From Hydra vulgaris (lineage: Eukaryota; Cnidaria; Hydrozoa; Anthoathecata; Hydridae), in NCBI RefSeq assembly GCF_038396675.1, contig NC_088929.1, positions 30,484,001 through 30,548,000 of the forward strand: 64,000 nucleotides of DNA, written 5' to 3'. The notes below the pieces were generated by a model. That model worked only from the letters and a program-made list of their open reading frames with translations, did no database searches and was not told the DNA's origin. The translations under genes were made by a program, and so were the position numbers. The first letter of the stretch is position 1; every line of letters begins with the position of its first letter. Positions 39,691 to 52,659 of this stretch are shown piece after piece.

Positions 39691-40480
39691 TCTGCTCTCT
39701 TTTTTTTTTTAAAGAAACCATTAAGGTCCTTAATACGTTAGTATTTATATGGTGAAATTAGAAATGATATCTCTTTTTTTTATTTTAATTTGATACCAAC
39801 AAGGCTGCAATCAACAAATATTTAGTTGGTTGTTGATAGAAAACAAAAAATAGAGTTAAATAGCTAGGAAACGGTTTACAGAAGACTTAAAAAATCGAAG
39901 GTTTTATGAGCCAGAAAAACATAAAGATGGGAGAGAATTCCAAAGGGCTGAAGTTTGGGGAAAAACTAGAAAATAAAAGTATTTAGAGCATGCATTGGCA
40001 AATGCAGTAAAAGGTTTACTGAATGACTAGTCAAGCAAGAATGAGTTTTAGTAGATTGAAATAGAGATGATGCTACTTTGAGCAGCAACCATGACGATAT
40101 TTGTAGAAAAAGAGGTGGAACGTAGGAGAGCAGCAACCATGATGATATTTGTAGAAAAAGAGGTGGAACGTAGGAGAGCAGCAACCATGGTGGAACGTAG
40201 GAGAGCAGCAACCATGGTGGAACGTAGGAGAGGTTCAAGCTCAACTAACTACGCTTACTATGCGTTTCCGGACCTTTTAGAGAAAGTGGATTATTAGAAG
40301 AACCACCCTAAATATGACAACAGTATTCCATACAGGGACGAATAAGAGAATTGTAGAGGTAGAGAATGGAAACAAAAGTAAAATAGTCGCGAGCACGATT
40401 AAGAGAAGCAATCTCAGCAGATGATAACTTTGTAATCAATTATAAATTTGGTTTCCATGAGAGGTTCTTATTGTAGTGCA
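39690..40480 (-). mobile_element. non-LTR retrotransposon 3' end (jockey-like), decayed
   Basis: Read on the minus strand, 40450 downward gives LSSAEIASLNRARDYFTFVS then LYNSLIRPCMEYCCHI (the usual IRPCMEYCxHxWGG region after the reverse transcriptase). Then comes a repeated LSYVPPWLL segment and, from about 40100, QSTKTHSCLTSHSVNLLLHL. The order and motifs match the C-terminal domain of jockey-clade elements. Stops and shifts are present. The tandem units at 40085-40225 have expanded a single ancestral segment. Confidence 0.75.
40085..40228 (-). repeat. nested tandem repeats in the retroelement C-terminal region
   Basis: Two copies of a unit of about 51 bp (with GATATTTGTAGAAAAAGAGG and a GTGGAACGTAGGAGAGCAGC part) are followed by two short copies containing only the second part. 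All keep one reading frame on the plus strand by chance of length. Confidence 0.8.
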
Positions 40481-41375
40481 ATAAGAATGAATACATGTTT
40501 ACGTTTGTTGCTATATCTAAGAAGCAGAGCCTTATAGTACTTTTAAAGTATAGATTTTATATTAGAAATAAATAGTTCTAAATTTTTCAGCAATGCCTGA
40601 AAATGCCAAGTAAAGTTATGTCTGAAAAATAAAAAATTTCGATTTTGACCATAGAGGAGAGGGAGTTTTTTGTAAGTTGACAAGTTGCGTTTATTTTTAG
40701 AGTCTTTCATCAAGAAGTGTCAGAAATTTCATGGAACCTTTCATATTGTTTATTTTATCTTTCACTGAAGTGTTTTAAGCATTTAAAATGCACTTAAGAG
40801 GTTTCGGGATATAGGTGTTCTTGAACGAAAACACAACTTTCGGAAGATTGCTTCTATTTCACTTCTACAAAGATATTAGTAAGTCATATGAAAAAAATAT
40901 ATCGTAAAGATTTCAGTCACATGTTGTCTACTATTTGCGGTAGTTTTTTTTATAAAGTTGTAGTTATTCAAGATTGATAGGTTTATTGAAAAAAAGCTTT
41001 TATGGTATGTTGTTATTTACCACTTGCGCAAGTTGTCTCATAGTATATACTTTTAAAAAAAAAATTTAATAAATTTTTTTTAAATTTGTAACAACATTGA
41101 GAAAGTTTATTTTTTACAAAAAAAATTAAGAAACAAATTTCAAGGGCCTATTTTACAATCAAAATAGTGCGCTGCTGATTTGGCTTATTATGCAAAAAAT
41201 TATTTGCTATTAACTTAATGTAATAATAAATTTTTGGAAAAAAACTGTTGTTAACATAAATGGTTGCTAACATAAATGATAAAATAGTTTTTACATATTT
41301 TGCATTAAACTATACATTAAGAATCATTTTTGCAGCTTACTCCAACTTATCCCGTGGTGAGGTAAGGAGTCGATT
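40480..41375. other. AT-rich spacer
   Basis: Nothing recognised. Confidence 0.5.
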
Positions 41376-41379
41376 GATC

Positions 41380-41822
41380 AAGTGCCAATTTCATAACAGC
41401 AAATTTGCATAAGTGCGAACTGGTGTAAGTGCGAAATTACATAAGTGAAAATTGGCATAAGTGCAGCGAAAGAATTAGCAATAGTTGGTATAAGTGCGAA
41501 TTGTTGGTATTGTTGCGAAAAATTGGTATTAGTGCGAATTGTCATAAGTGCAAATTGGTTAAGTGCAAATCCAATGCTAATGTTTTAAATTCTTTTGGCG
41601 CATTTATGCTAGGTTTTGCAAATGTTTTTGGCGTATATATGCCAGTTCACACATATGTCAATTTATGCTTTCTGTTATCCCAATTCACAATTATGCCAAT
41701 ATTTGCAAATTCTTCTGGCGCACTTATGGCAATTCACAGTTAATCTTGTTTGCACTTAAGCCAGTTTTTGCAACTGCTTTGCACTTATGCCAGTTTGCAC
41801 TTATGAAATTCGCATTTATTCA
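41380..41822. mobile_element. foldback built from many degenerate copies of one short motif
   Basis: The left half (41400-41570) has about eight copies of a motif near TTGGCATAAGTGCGAA in one orientation. The right half (41590-41822) has about eight in the other (TTTGCACTTATGCCA). The outermost ends (ATTTCATAA... and ...TTATGAAATT) are also inverted. The structure fits a foldback or MITE with expanded subterminal repeats. Short open frames through it have no support. Confidence 0.75.
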
Positions 41823-41829
41823 GCCTTCC

Positions 41830-42440
41830 GGGGTTAATTATCAAACTTTTTATTTATTTTGAGGTCACGGTAGGGCTCTTATAAAGTTTTATTGAAGGCA
41901 ATTTAAAAATATTACTTAAATTCATTTTCTCTAGGACTATTTTTTAATATTTATCCAAAAAAAGTGCCGTCAGGGCAAAAGAGCTTAATGAGTAAAATAA
42001 GAGACAACAAGCTTTGCTCACCCCTACTACTTTACCTTTCAAACTCTGTTTATAAATGCAATTACTAATTATTTTTGTCATATTATGTGTTCTTTTAAGT
42101 GCTTTAAATTATTTTTTCACGCTTTCAAATTGATTTTGATTTACTATACTTAAAATTTCTTTATCATCTTTTGAAGTTGTTTTTAGTTTTTGATAAATTC
42201 CGAGACTAATTTCAAAGGTATCGCATTGTTTGTATTTCCACACAAATATTTGTATATGGTTACAAAATAAAATCTATTACAATCAATTTGATCCTATATC
42301 AATATAATATATGAACACAAAATATTTGATCAATCAGAAATGTAACATATAATATAATAATGAACTCTTTTTAAAAGCGTTTGTGATTTTCTTTTTTTAA
42401 TTTAACTGTAAAAAAAAATTTTTTGTAATAAATTGTAAAT
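41830..42440. other. AT-rich spacer
   Basis: Nothing recognised. Confidence 0.5.
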
Positions 42441-42451
42441 AAAAAGAATTT

Positions 42452-43606
<1,155 letters not shown>

Positions 43607-43756
43607 AATATTTTAAGTGAAAAAATACAAATTTATAATGGGGTATAAGTTATTTTAAAGTTGTATTTTTTCATTTAAAATATTTTAATATTATTTGATC
43701 TATTTTTTTAAAAAGATATTGATCACTCTTAAACAGACAAGAGTTGTATTTCCATA

Positions 43757-43797
43757 TATATATATATATATACATACATATACATTATATACATATA

Positions 43798-43832
<35 letters not shown>

Positions 43833-43850
43833 ACATATATATACATTATA

Positions 43851-43923
<73 letters not shown>
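43757..43923. repeat. TA-rich microsatellite with CA interruptions
   Basis: TA with regular ACAT and CATT variants in its left half, then pure TA from 43856. Confidence 0.95.
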
Positions 43924-43924
<1 letters not shown>

Positions 43925-43925
<1 letters not shown>

Positions 43926-45379
43926 GAACAACTAACTTCTGTTGCTAATATAAAGCTGTTTAAAAATTTTCAATATAAATAAGCAGTGCTCATAAAAGTC
44001 AGTTACTTGAAACTTACAGTTATTTGAAATTTTCGAGTTTCTAAAATTAATCAGAAAGAAAAGAAATATATTATAATAATAAATTGACCAAAATTAATCA
44101 GAATGAAAAGAAATATATTATCAAAATAAATTGACCAAAATTAATTAGAATGAAAACTTGAAGGTAAAAAAAAAATTGTTCATTAAAAGGTTCAGAAAGG
44201 CATTTACTACATTTTTATTTTATATGTTCTCACTCAGCATCAGCAACAGCTTTTTAATCACATATTTTTATTTTTACATTTAACCATCATCTTTTATTTT
44301 TACTGAGCGACTTTTTGCCATATATATGTGTTTAACTAACTTTATTGTTTGTGACCATTTGTTAATTTTTATATCAGTCACTTATTTAAACTTTTAGGTT
44401 GACTCATCTTTTGTTAACTTTATTTTAACATTTAATGAGAAGAAAATCATTTTGTCGTTGAGAAAAGGATATTCTATCGTGTTAATGACCTTTAACTTCA
44501 TTGTCACATACTGCATTATATATTAAACTTACTTAAAATGAAATCAAACTTTTTTTAGTTTTCAGATAACAAATTGTTGATGTAAACATAAGCTATTTCG
44601 GAACTTATGGAAAATAATATTTTGTTAAAAAGTTAAGCTACATAGCTAAAATCAAAATAGAGAAAATGGAGTCAGTGATTTTTAACATTGATTGATAGAT
44701 TTTAAAAGAAGGTACTGCTACTAGCATATTCTAACGACTTTTTAATGAAACATAGTTTAAAACTTTTACATAAGGTTTTTACATCGACAAGGTTAGGAAA
44801 AAACATTAGAAAAAATTAATTATTAATTTAAAAATGAGTTAATCTATTAAATTAAAATAAAAATATTATAACTATTAATTGCAAGTTAATAACGAAATAA
44901 TAATAACAAATAAACTTTTAAAACAAGTTATTTTAAGTATCCGGTCAGTATAAATTATCAGTAACCATCTTAAATAATACCATACTAAATGAACTTTGTA
45001 CCTAACAGCTTGTTATTATCATAACAACCGTGGTTTGTTTTTAATAGCTGAGCACCAAATTTTATATTCAGGAAAACTTTAAATTCATATTTTTACATTA
45101 TTGCTTTTTTTTACTTTTATTTTTTTACTAGTTTAATTCATTTTTTATTTTCGATAGACTTTTTATCATAGCTGAGTTACATTTATTTCATAGATTATAG
45201 TTTAAGGCAAGTTGATCAAAGGTATTTTAATTCAATTTTTTTAACAAAGAATTTTTCATTATTTAAAAACAAACTTTGCACAAAAATGCAAAATACTCTA
45301 TTCTTCACCAAGATTACTTACATTTTCAATTAGTTTACATACATTACTGATATAAAACTATTATTTAGGAAATTACAAC
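43925..45379. other. upstream region of receptor gene 1
   Basis: Contains a direct duplication of about 51 bp at 44045-44150 (unit with AGAAAAGAAATATATTAT and AAATTGACCAAAATTAAT). The promoter of the receptor gene should lie near its right end, but I can name no element. In-frame TAA stops lie just before the receptor ATG, supporting the start chosen. Confidence 0.5.
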
Positions 45380-46840
45380 ATGGTTGCTTATATGTTTTCA
45401 ATGGTTATCGGTATTATTTTTATAGTCGAAGCAGAATCAACTATGACTGCAATAAAACCAACTATGACTGCAATGATGAACGAATCAACTATGGCTGCAA
45501 TAAAAAACTCCTTTAATAATACTTTTATTTTAAACCAAATATACAAGCACGAAATAAATGAAAAAAACATTGAAAATAATGAAACGGATATTTCAAACAT
45601 GTCTCTAGAAGATATATGTAAATTGTTAGGAATACCTTTACAAAACTGTTCGTGTAACAACGGAAACGTAGAAATGAAGGAACTGTGCGATTTACACAAA
45701 ACTAATAATCAAACTGTATATAATTGTGACAATCTTTTGAACAAAGTTATTGGCGTTAGCAATATAATATCATCAACTTTGGCATTAATTGGTAACGCTT
45801 TTGTTATTTGGGTTTCACTCACACAACATAACGAGTTTACGAGGTTCAACCAGTTAGTAATAAGCTTAGCGATTTCTGATTTTGTATTTGCCTTCGTGCA
45901 ACTTATTATGAGCGTACCTCAAACATGGACATGTCGTTGGGTATATGGCTTAGTTTTATGTAAGATACTTCGTGCTACCTTGGCTGCAAGTGCCAACATT
46001 GCAATAGGATTTATTGTTATAATTGCAATTGAACGTTATATAGGTGTTGTGCATTTGTTTAGCTCAATTCTAAATAAAACTCGATTTCAAGTCATGATTT
46101 GTTTAAACATAATTTTTGGCATTCTTTCAGTTGTTCCTCCTCTGAAAGTTCTAAAACTAAAAGAATTTGACTCTTGTTTCGAAGAATGGAGCAGAGAGGG
46201 CTCGCGTGTTTACACGTGGCTTTTGTTTTTATTTTACTATCTTTTCCCGATTATTTTGATGACTGTTCTTTATTCAGTTATGTTTGTGTGGTTAAGAAAG
46301 TCATTTTTAAAAAGTAATATTTTGAACGACATTGCTCAAAAATCTCGGTTTATCAAAAATAAGAAGATTCTCTTTATTCTGGTCTGGATTTTAGCTATGT
46401 TTGCTATACTCATCCTTCCAAATAAGATATTTTGGATTATAAACGATACGTATGGTATATACGATCTTAACAGCAAAAGAGTAACACGATTCCTGACAAT
46501 GTTTTCGGAAATTCCTTATGGATTTCATGCAGCAGTCAATCCTATTATTTATTCAATTGTTGATCTGAGATTTAGACAGAGACTAAAATTTTTACTTAGC
46601 TCTGCGGTGAGCGCTCTTATTCATTCTTCGACATTGACGCTGTCGCATATTTTATATCGAACAAACACTAAAATAGACAATAATTTGTATCACTCAAACA
46701 TAGAATTGGACAACACGGTGTACCAATCAAATATAGAAGCAGACAATATTTCGTATCGATCCCACTTAGAACTAGACAATATTGTGTTCCAACCAAGCAA
46801 AAAAGTTTACAATATATTGCATCAACCAAATATAGAATAG
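45380..46840 (+). CDS. class A (rhodopsin-like) G-protein-coupled receptor 1
   Basis: A 486-residue intronless receptor. Residues 1-18 resemble a signal peptide. Residues 20-75 are a Thr/Asn-rich ectodomain with several N-glycosylation sequons. Five cysteines follow (80, 90, 92, 103, 116). Seven hydrophobic segments lie between about 122 and 400. Class A landmarks: Gly-Asn 138-139 in TM1, LAISD with Asp167 in TM2, Cys194 at the top of TM3 paired with Cys266 in loop 2, ERY (218-220) in place of DRY, and NPIIY (387-391) in TM7. The cytoplasmic tail has an 11-residue repeat (418-486). An in-frame TAA precedes the ATG, and AATAAA follows the stop by 10 bases. The ligand is unknown; a peptide is plausible from general similarity to cnidarian peptide receptors. 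Its paralogue is at 53987-55234. Confidence 0.93.
   Translation: MVAYMFSMVIGIIFIVEAESTMTAIKPTMTAMMNESTMAAIKNSFNNTFILNQIYKHEINEKNIENNETDISNMSLEDICKLLGIPLQNCSCNNGNVEMKELCDLHKTNNQTVYNCDNLLNKVIGVSNIISSTLALIGNAFVIWVSLTQHNEFTRFNQLVISLAISDFVFAFVQLIMSVPQTWTCRWVYGLVLCKILRATLAASANIAIGFIVIIAIERYIGVVHLFSSILNKTRFQVMICLNIIFGILSVVPPLKVLKLKEFDSCFEEWSREGSRVYTWLLFLFYYLFPIILMTVLYSVMFVWLRKSFLKSNILNDIAQKSRFIKNKKILFILVWILAMFAILILPNKIFWIINDTYGIYDLNSKRVTRFLTMFSEIPYGFHAAVNPIIYSIVDLRFRQRLKFLLSSAVSALIHSSTLTLSHILYRTNTKIDNNLYHSNIELDNTVYQSNIEADNISYRSHLELDNIVFQPSKKVYNILHQPNIE
46631..46837 (+). repeat. 33 bp tandem repeat in the receptor C-terminal tail
   Basis: Units encode NTKIDNNLYHS, NIELDNTVYQS, NIEADNISYRS, HLELDNIVFQP and SKKVYNILHQP. 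They are preceded by a weaker unit (TLTLSHILYRT) and followed by a partial one (NIE). Each unit has an Asp/Tyr-Asn pair and an aromatic residue two places before the end. Confidence 0.85.
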
Positions 46841-46850
46841 AACAATTTTA

Positions 46851-46856
46851 AATAAA
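46851..46856 (+). promoter_or_regulatory. poly(A) signal of receptor gene 1
   Basis: AATAAA 10 bases after the TAG stop. Confidence 0.55.
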
Positions 46857-47093
46857 ATTTACGAAACATTTAAAGCATTTAAAGATTTAAGATACAGTTT
46901 AAAAAAAAATTTATGTTTCTCTTTTAGTAAAGTTAAAATAAAAAAAGTTTTTTTTAAATTAAATTTTATTTCAGAAATGAAATACTTAAAGCTCTGGAAT
47001 TTAGATGAAAGGAAGCGATACCACAAAGTTATTTTACTTTTCTTTTTTACCATTTCTTTTTATTATAAATTAGTTAAAATCCATTTTACAGTT

Positions 47094-47648
47094 AAATTTA
47101 ACGTTGTGGCTAGCGCAACGGGACCGTTGCTTTAATATTTTATCTTAAGTCACGGCTGCGAATATAACTAGTTGATTTTGAAGGATTTATTAGTATAAAT
47201 TTAAATAGAATTGCTATTTTACATTATTGTGGTATCTCATTGGTTCGTCGAGACGAATCAATGAGATACCACAGACGACGGTGATCCGAGAACGAGTCCC
47301 TTCACTTAGAAAAATGTTTTTAAGTGTTTGTTAACAACTTTTTATTGAAAGTTATTATTATTGTTGTATATTGAAAGTTACATTGATTTTTATTATTTAC
47401 AAACATCGACTGATATAGTATGTACACTCACTGAGTGTACATACACTGATTTAGGGATAGGCGCAGTAAGTGTACATACATCGACTGATTTAGGAATAGA
47501 CGCAATGGAGGGCACATACATCGATTATGGGTTTTGGTTTGGGCATACATTCTTTAAAAAAACGAAAAAAAAATCAACCAGTTAGAAACCGTGACTTTAA
47601 GAAAAAATTAAAGCGGCGGTACCGTTGCGCGAGCAAAAGCGTAAATTT
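47094..47648. mobile_element. MITE-like element with about 65 bp imperfect inverted ends
   Basis: The left end (47094-47160) and the reversed right end (47583-47648) share AAATTTA, GCGCAACGG, CCG, GCTTTAAT and AAGTCACGG in the same order. The interior contains a 22 bp-arm hairpin (47228-47249 and 47252-47273, one mismatch), a 25 bp palindrome (TATGTACACTCA, C, TGAGTGTACATA, about 47418-47442) and short direct repeats around ACATCGACTGATTTAG. No coding capacity. Confidence 0.7.
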
Positions 47649-47649
47649 A

Positions 47650-48187
<538 letters not shown>

Positions 48188-48189
48188 CT

Positions 48190-49235
48190 TGGAAAAAATG
48201 ACTAATTATCGAAAGTCCAATAAGTTGGAAAAATATCAACACTTAAGCTATGGCAGACAAAAATATCTTTTAAACCTCTTAGAGAAAAATAGCAACATTT
48301 TTATTCTACTTTTTTGGTCCGTAATAGAAAAACTGCGTGTGCATTTTACTTGATTACCGTCCAACAAATTTTTGTTGTGCATTATGTTATTATTCTAATT
48401 CCCGTACTTTAATCCATACGATGTTTTATCATGCAATCTGTAGTTATCGAGATATTTTGTTTGCCTAACTTGCCCCTATGCTTAACATCGCCACAATAAA
48501 GCACACATGAGTTAATTTTAAACATAAAAGGAAACATTTTGCATTTACATTTAAAAATAAAATTATTTAAATTTAAACTTAAACGAGAAATGTCACACGA
48601 TTGTCATCTAATTTAAAGATACTTATTTTTTGAACGTGTTTACGCAAATAATTAGATAAATCGAGTGAATTTTTTTGTTTTGAGGAACTAATTTTATTTC
48701 TTTGGAAACATGTTTTTATTTAAAGTGGATCGGTAAAAATGCGAAAAATTGGAAATTTTCAACTCGTAAAGTGCGGGTATACAGTACGGAAATAGGAGCT
48801 TGGGGCTTCATTTAGGGAGAACAAGCGAAGAAATGATATTACATCGTCTGAGGGTTTTTAATGCGGCGTCGATTTGGTTTTAGGCAGTTCACACTAGGCG
48901 ATATTTGCTTGAACATTCCATGGAAAATGGAACATGACTACTCTAACGTGAACGTTACTAGAACAAAAATTCTCTGAGCATTTGAAGAATGTTTGTACCG
49001 TTTCCGCCAAACCAAAATAAAAGAAATGTTCTGAAACATTACTTTTTTGTTCAAAAATAAATATTACGGAATATTTCTTTGTTTTTTGGTGTCTGTTTCA
49101 ACTATTTTTAATATATATCCAGATAATGCGTGAACTTATAAGCTATTATATAACAAAATGTAACATATGAAAATGTCAAGAATGTATTTTTAGTGTTGCT
49201 TGATTTATTATTAAATGGCTGACTTCAACATGCAG
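48190..49235. other. AT-rich spacer
   Basis: No supportable gene. A few GC-richer patches (48760-48960) show no family I know. Confidence 0.5.
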
Positions 49236-49237
49236 GG

Positions 49238-51891
49238 ATAGCGGAACAGTGGGGCTTTGGGGGCTTCAGCCCCCTCACTTTTAAAAGTGTGGGAGCTTTG
49301 GTATTATAGTCCCCCTCCCCCACTCATACTTTTTAAGTCTATAAAATTATAATTTTAAAAGTTTTTATCTTGTTTTAAATCCCAACTTTAAGCCACTAGA
49401 GGTCAATTAGTATTTTGTATTTGAAATACTAACTTAACGTGTTTGCTTCGAATCACGTTTTACAAGCTACTAGGGAGCAATTAGCGTTTTGCATTTAAAA
49501 TAATAACCTATGTGTTTGCTTTGAAAAATGTTTTACAATTTATAAGGGAGCGATTAATGGTTGTGAATATTATATAAATCTATACATAAGCACATTTTAC
49601 ATAATTCACAATTCCTAATATTACAACTAGTATTTCCTTACGACTACGAAGAGTCATGACAACACCGTCACAAAAACAACGAACACTGATTTCTTACTTT
49701 GTAAATAACAAGCATTCTACAATTTCAACTTTACCAACGGAAGAAATTATTCAAGAAAGAAAAGACATAGAAAAATTTTTTCCTGCTTATTCCTGCTGTG
49801 ACTGGAATGCCGAAAAAACAAAAATAAATCCTGCATATATTTAAGCAATCAAAAAAAATGTATGACAAACAACTTAGATTTATCAATCAAGAATGGATTA
49901 TAGATTACCCTTGGATTTATCTATGTTATTCCAAAAAGAAATTATTTTGCTATGTTTGCGTTAGTGCTGTCAAGAAAAATGTGGTATCTTTTTCAAAATG
50001 TGGTGAACAAAAGAATTGAGAAAACACGACGTATCATCATTTTATAAGGAGGCACAGAAAAATTTATTTACACTACGTGCAGCAGGTTTAAAAACCATAC
50101 ATCAAATGATAAGTGAAATGCATGATAAGCAATGCGATAAACATTTCGATTGTTTAATTCGTGTAATCTCTACATTAAAATGTGTTACTCAACAAGGCTT
50201 AGCTATTCGATAGAATGATGAAATTAAAGGCAATCTTAATCAGTTACTTATAATGAGGAGTGAAGATTGTCCACCTCTATCGAGCTGGCTGTCAAACAGT
50301 AAATACATGTCTCATGATGTTGTTAACGAGATAATAGAGCTAATGGCAAATTATGTGCTAGGAAATGTACTTGGTGCTATTAAATTGAGAATTTTTTTTT
50401 CTATAATATGCGATGAAACTTGAGACATTTTCGGTATTGAGCAAATGTCTATATGTGTTCAATCAGTTTCTGAAAATTTTACAATATTCGAAGATTTTCT
50501 TGGTCTCTATGCAATTGATGCTACCGATAGTAAGTCGCTTTTTTATGCAATATGTAATGTTTTATTAAGATATGGATTAGACAAGAAAATGATGTGGGGG
50601 AAAAGTTACGATGGTGCCGCTTCAATGCCAGGGCATCTAAGTGTTGTTGCTAAATTATTTCAAGATGATTTCAATGAAGCGACTTTTATACATTGTTACG
50701 CACATCGGCTCAACCTTTACTTCAACATGCTTGTAAACAAGTCAGTTGTATGAACGAGGGACAGGAATTGTGGAAGGTGTTGTATAATTTCATTTGTTTA
50801 GCTCCAAAGAGATTGGTAAGGTCTGAATTACAATGCGATATACTTGACGAGGATATCAAGCAAATCAATTTAAGTGCTCCTTGTCCAACTCGTTTTAACG
50901 CGAGGACCAAATCATATGGTTCAATTCTTACAAATTTTCAAGTAATTGTTTTAGAGCTTCAAGAATTTTTAAATTAAACGATCCTAACAGAGCTAAAGCA
51001 GAAGGTTTGCTTGATAAACTTTTATCATTTCAATTATATTTTTGGCTTCGCCTGGCTTATGATGAGTTTGTCTCTCAGCATATGCAATCTGCTGAAGTAG
51101 ATGCGCAAACATTTGCTTCATCAATAATTTTATTAAAAACTCGTATATCATATTTGAGATCAGAAACACGTTTTAAATTATTTTTCGAATCTTGTGTTAA
51201 TGAAGGAGTTAGAAAATTTGGTTGCAGTTTACCTCATGCTTTTTTGCCTTGCCGACGTTTAACTCCTTCTCGCTTTGATGATAATACTTTGAACATTTAC
51301 AAATGGGACACGATGGAATATTACCGAACTTGGTATTACGAGGTACTTGATGTTATAGAAAGTCAATTAAATCAGTGGTTCCCAGAAAATTCAATGGAAT
51401 CAGTAATCGCTTTAGAATGGTTATTATTGATCACTGCAAATGGTGATACGGACATAAAAGCTTTAGATAATATAAAGGTTTTTTATAAAAATGATATAGT
51501 TTTTGAAAAATTAAAAGCTGAACTCTCTCTATTTAAATCCATTAAGGAAACTTATAACATTACATATAAAATGAACATTAAACAGGTAACATCAATCACA
51601 GCAATAATTGATATGTTAAACGACTGTAAAGGAGTCTCAATAATGTTTTCTGAAATATCAAAACTTTTAAAAGTTTACTTGGTGATACCATTGATAACGT
51701 GCACAGTCGAGAGACTTTTATCTTGTCTAAGAATAATGAAGTCTTATAGTCGATCGAACTCGACTCAGAAGCGATTGAATCATCTTCTACTTCTTCAATT
51801 TTATAAACTGAGCACCGCGGAAATAGATGTAAAAGCTATAGCAATAGATTTTATAAATGGAAAAAGTAAAGACCAGAGTTTCTTACTTTGA
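49238..51891 (+). mobile_element. ZMYM-like hAT transposon, decayed
   Basis: The left part begins near CAGGGATAGCGGAACAGTGG (49238) with a G/C-rich terminal region of the kind seen at hAT ends. The right end is not resolved. The interior encodes a near-complete hAT transposase of the type related to zinc-finger MYM proteins. The element separates the two receptor genes and lies in the same orientation as them. Confidence 0.7.
49656..51891 (+). pseudogene. hAT transposase (TTF-type finger, ZMYM1-like), frameshifted
   Basis: Domains in order: N-terminal MTTPSQKQRTLISYF (49656); a TTF-type zinc-finger region with WIIDYPWIYLCYSKKKLFCY then VC (about 49894-49960); a catalytic part with SIICDET (50400-50420), GKSYDGAASMPGHLS (50602-50645) and FIHCYAHRLNL (50685-50717); an alpha-helical insertion (51007-51600); and the C-terminal dimerisation segment LLKVYLVIPLITCTVERLLS then CLRIMKSY (51667-51750). 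Stops at 50211-50213 and near 50421 and frame changes near 50745 and 50975 disable it. The product would bind element ends and carry out cut-and-paste transposition. Confidence 0.85.
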
Positions 51892-51894
51892 AAA

Positions 51895-52225
51895 ACGTTA
51901 AATTATTTTTAGATTGTAACATATTCTTTTAATTTTAAATTTTAGTAAAATATGTTTATATTGTGTTATAATGTTGTTTAATTGTGTTATAAAATATGTT
52001 GATATTATACTTTATTGAAAATGGATGCATGTGGTTTTCTTTTAAGAATAACTGAAAGTTAATATTAGTTTTATAAAATTGGCAAAATATTTTTAGTCTT
52101 TGTCTTGAAAGTCTAGAGTATTGGTCTTGGTCTTGGTCTCGGACCACACCTGTCTTTTACTTTCGAAAAATATCAAGTCAATAAATAGGTTAGTTATTAA
52201 TAATAATACCGCTCTCGATGAGAGT
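51895..52225. other. spacer with a possible hAT terminus
   Basis: At 52108-52150 the sequence GGTCTTGGTCTTGGTCTCGG then ACCACACCTG looks like a transposon end with short repeats, but no matching partner was found in the window. Confidence 0.35.
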
Positions 52226-52520
52226 TCGTCGCGTTGGTTTGACATGGTTCCAACTGAAATTTTTTATATAAAGAGAATTTGAAAGAAAATCTTTTTAATT
52301 TTTTTTTAATGTTTAATTGCAATTATTTATATTATTATTTTTTTACTTGTTTATGTATTTTTTTTTTGATTGATGTATAAAAATACATAAATAAATAAAA
52401 AATAAGTATATAAATATTTTTATTTAAACATTAAAAAAAAGAGAAAAAGATTTATTCGCTATTCTCCTAATATTAAGAGAAAAAAAAATCAGTTTGAACC
52501 TTGTCAAACTAACACGACGA
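52226..52520. mobile_element. 295 bp palindromic MITE
   Basis: The outer arms (52226-52310 and 52435-52520) are imperfect inverted copies, starting TCGTCGCGTTGGTTTGACA and its near-complement. The inner AT-rich part is also self-complementary around about 52375, so the whole can fold into one hairpin. Confidence 0.75.
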
Positions 52521-52659
52521 GTTGTATCTGGAAAGACATGTAGTATTTTTCTTTACCCATACCTTTGTTAAACTGTCAAAATGGCTGATAAATTTCCCGC
52601 AACTATTAAATTTGGTTATTGTGAAAAATGAATGGTTTTGTTTATTATGAAACTGAGCA

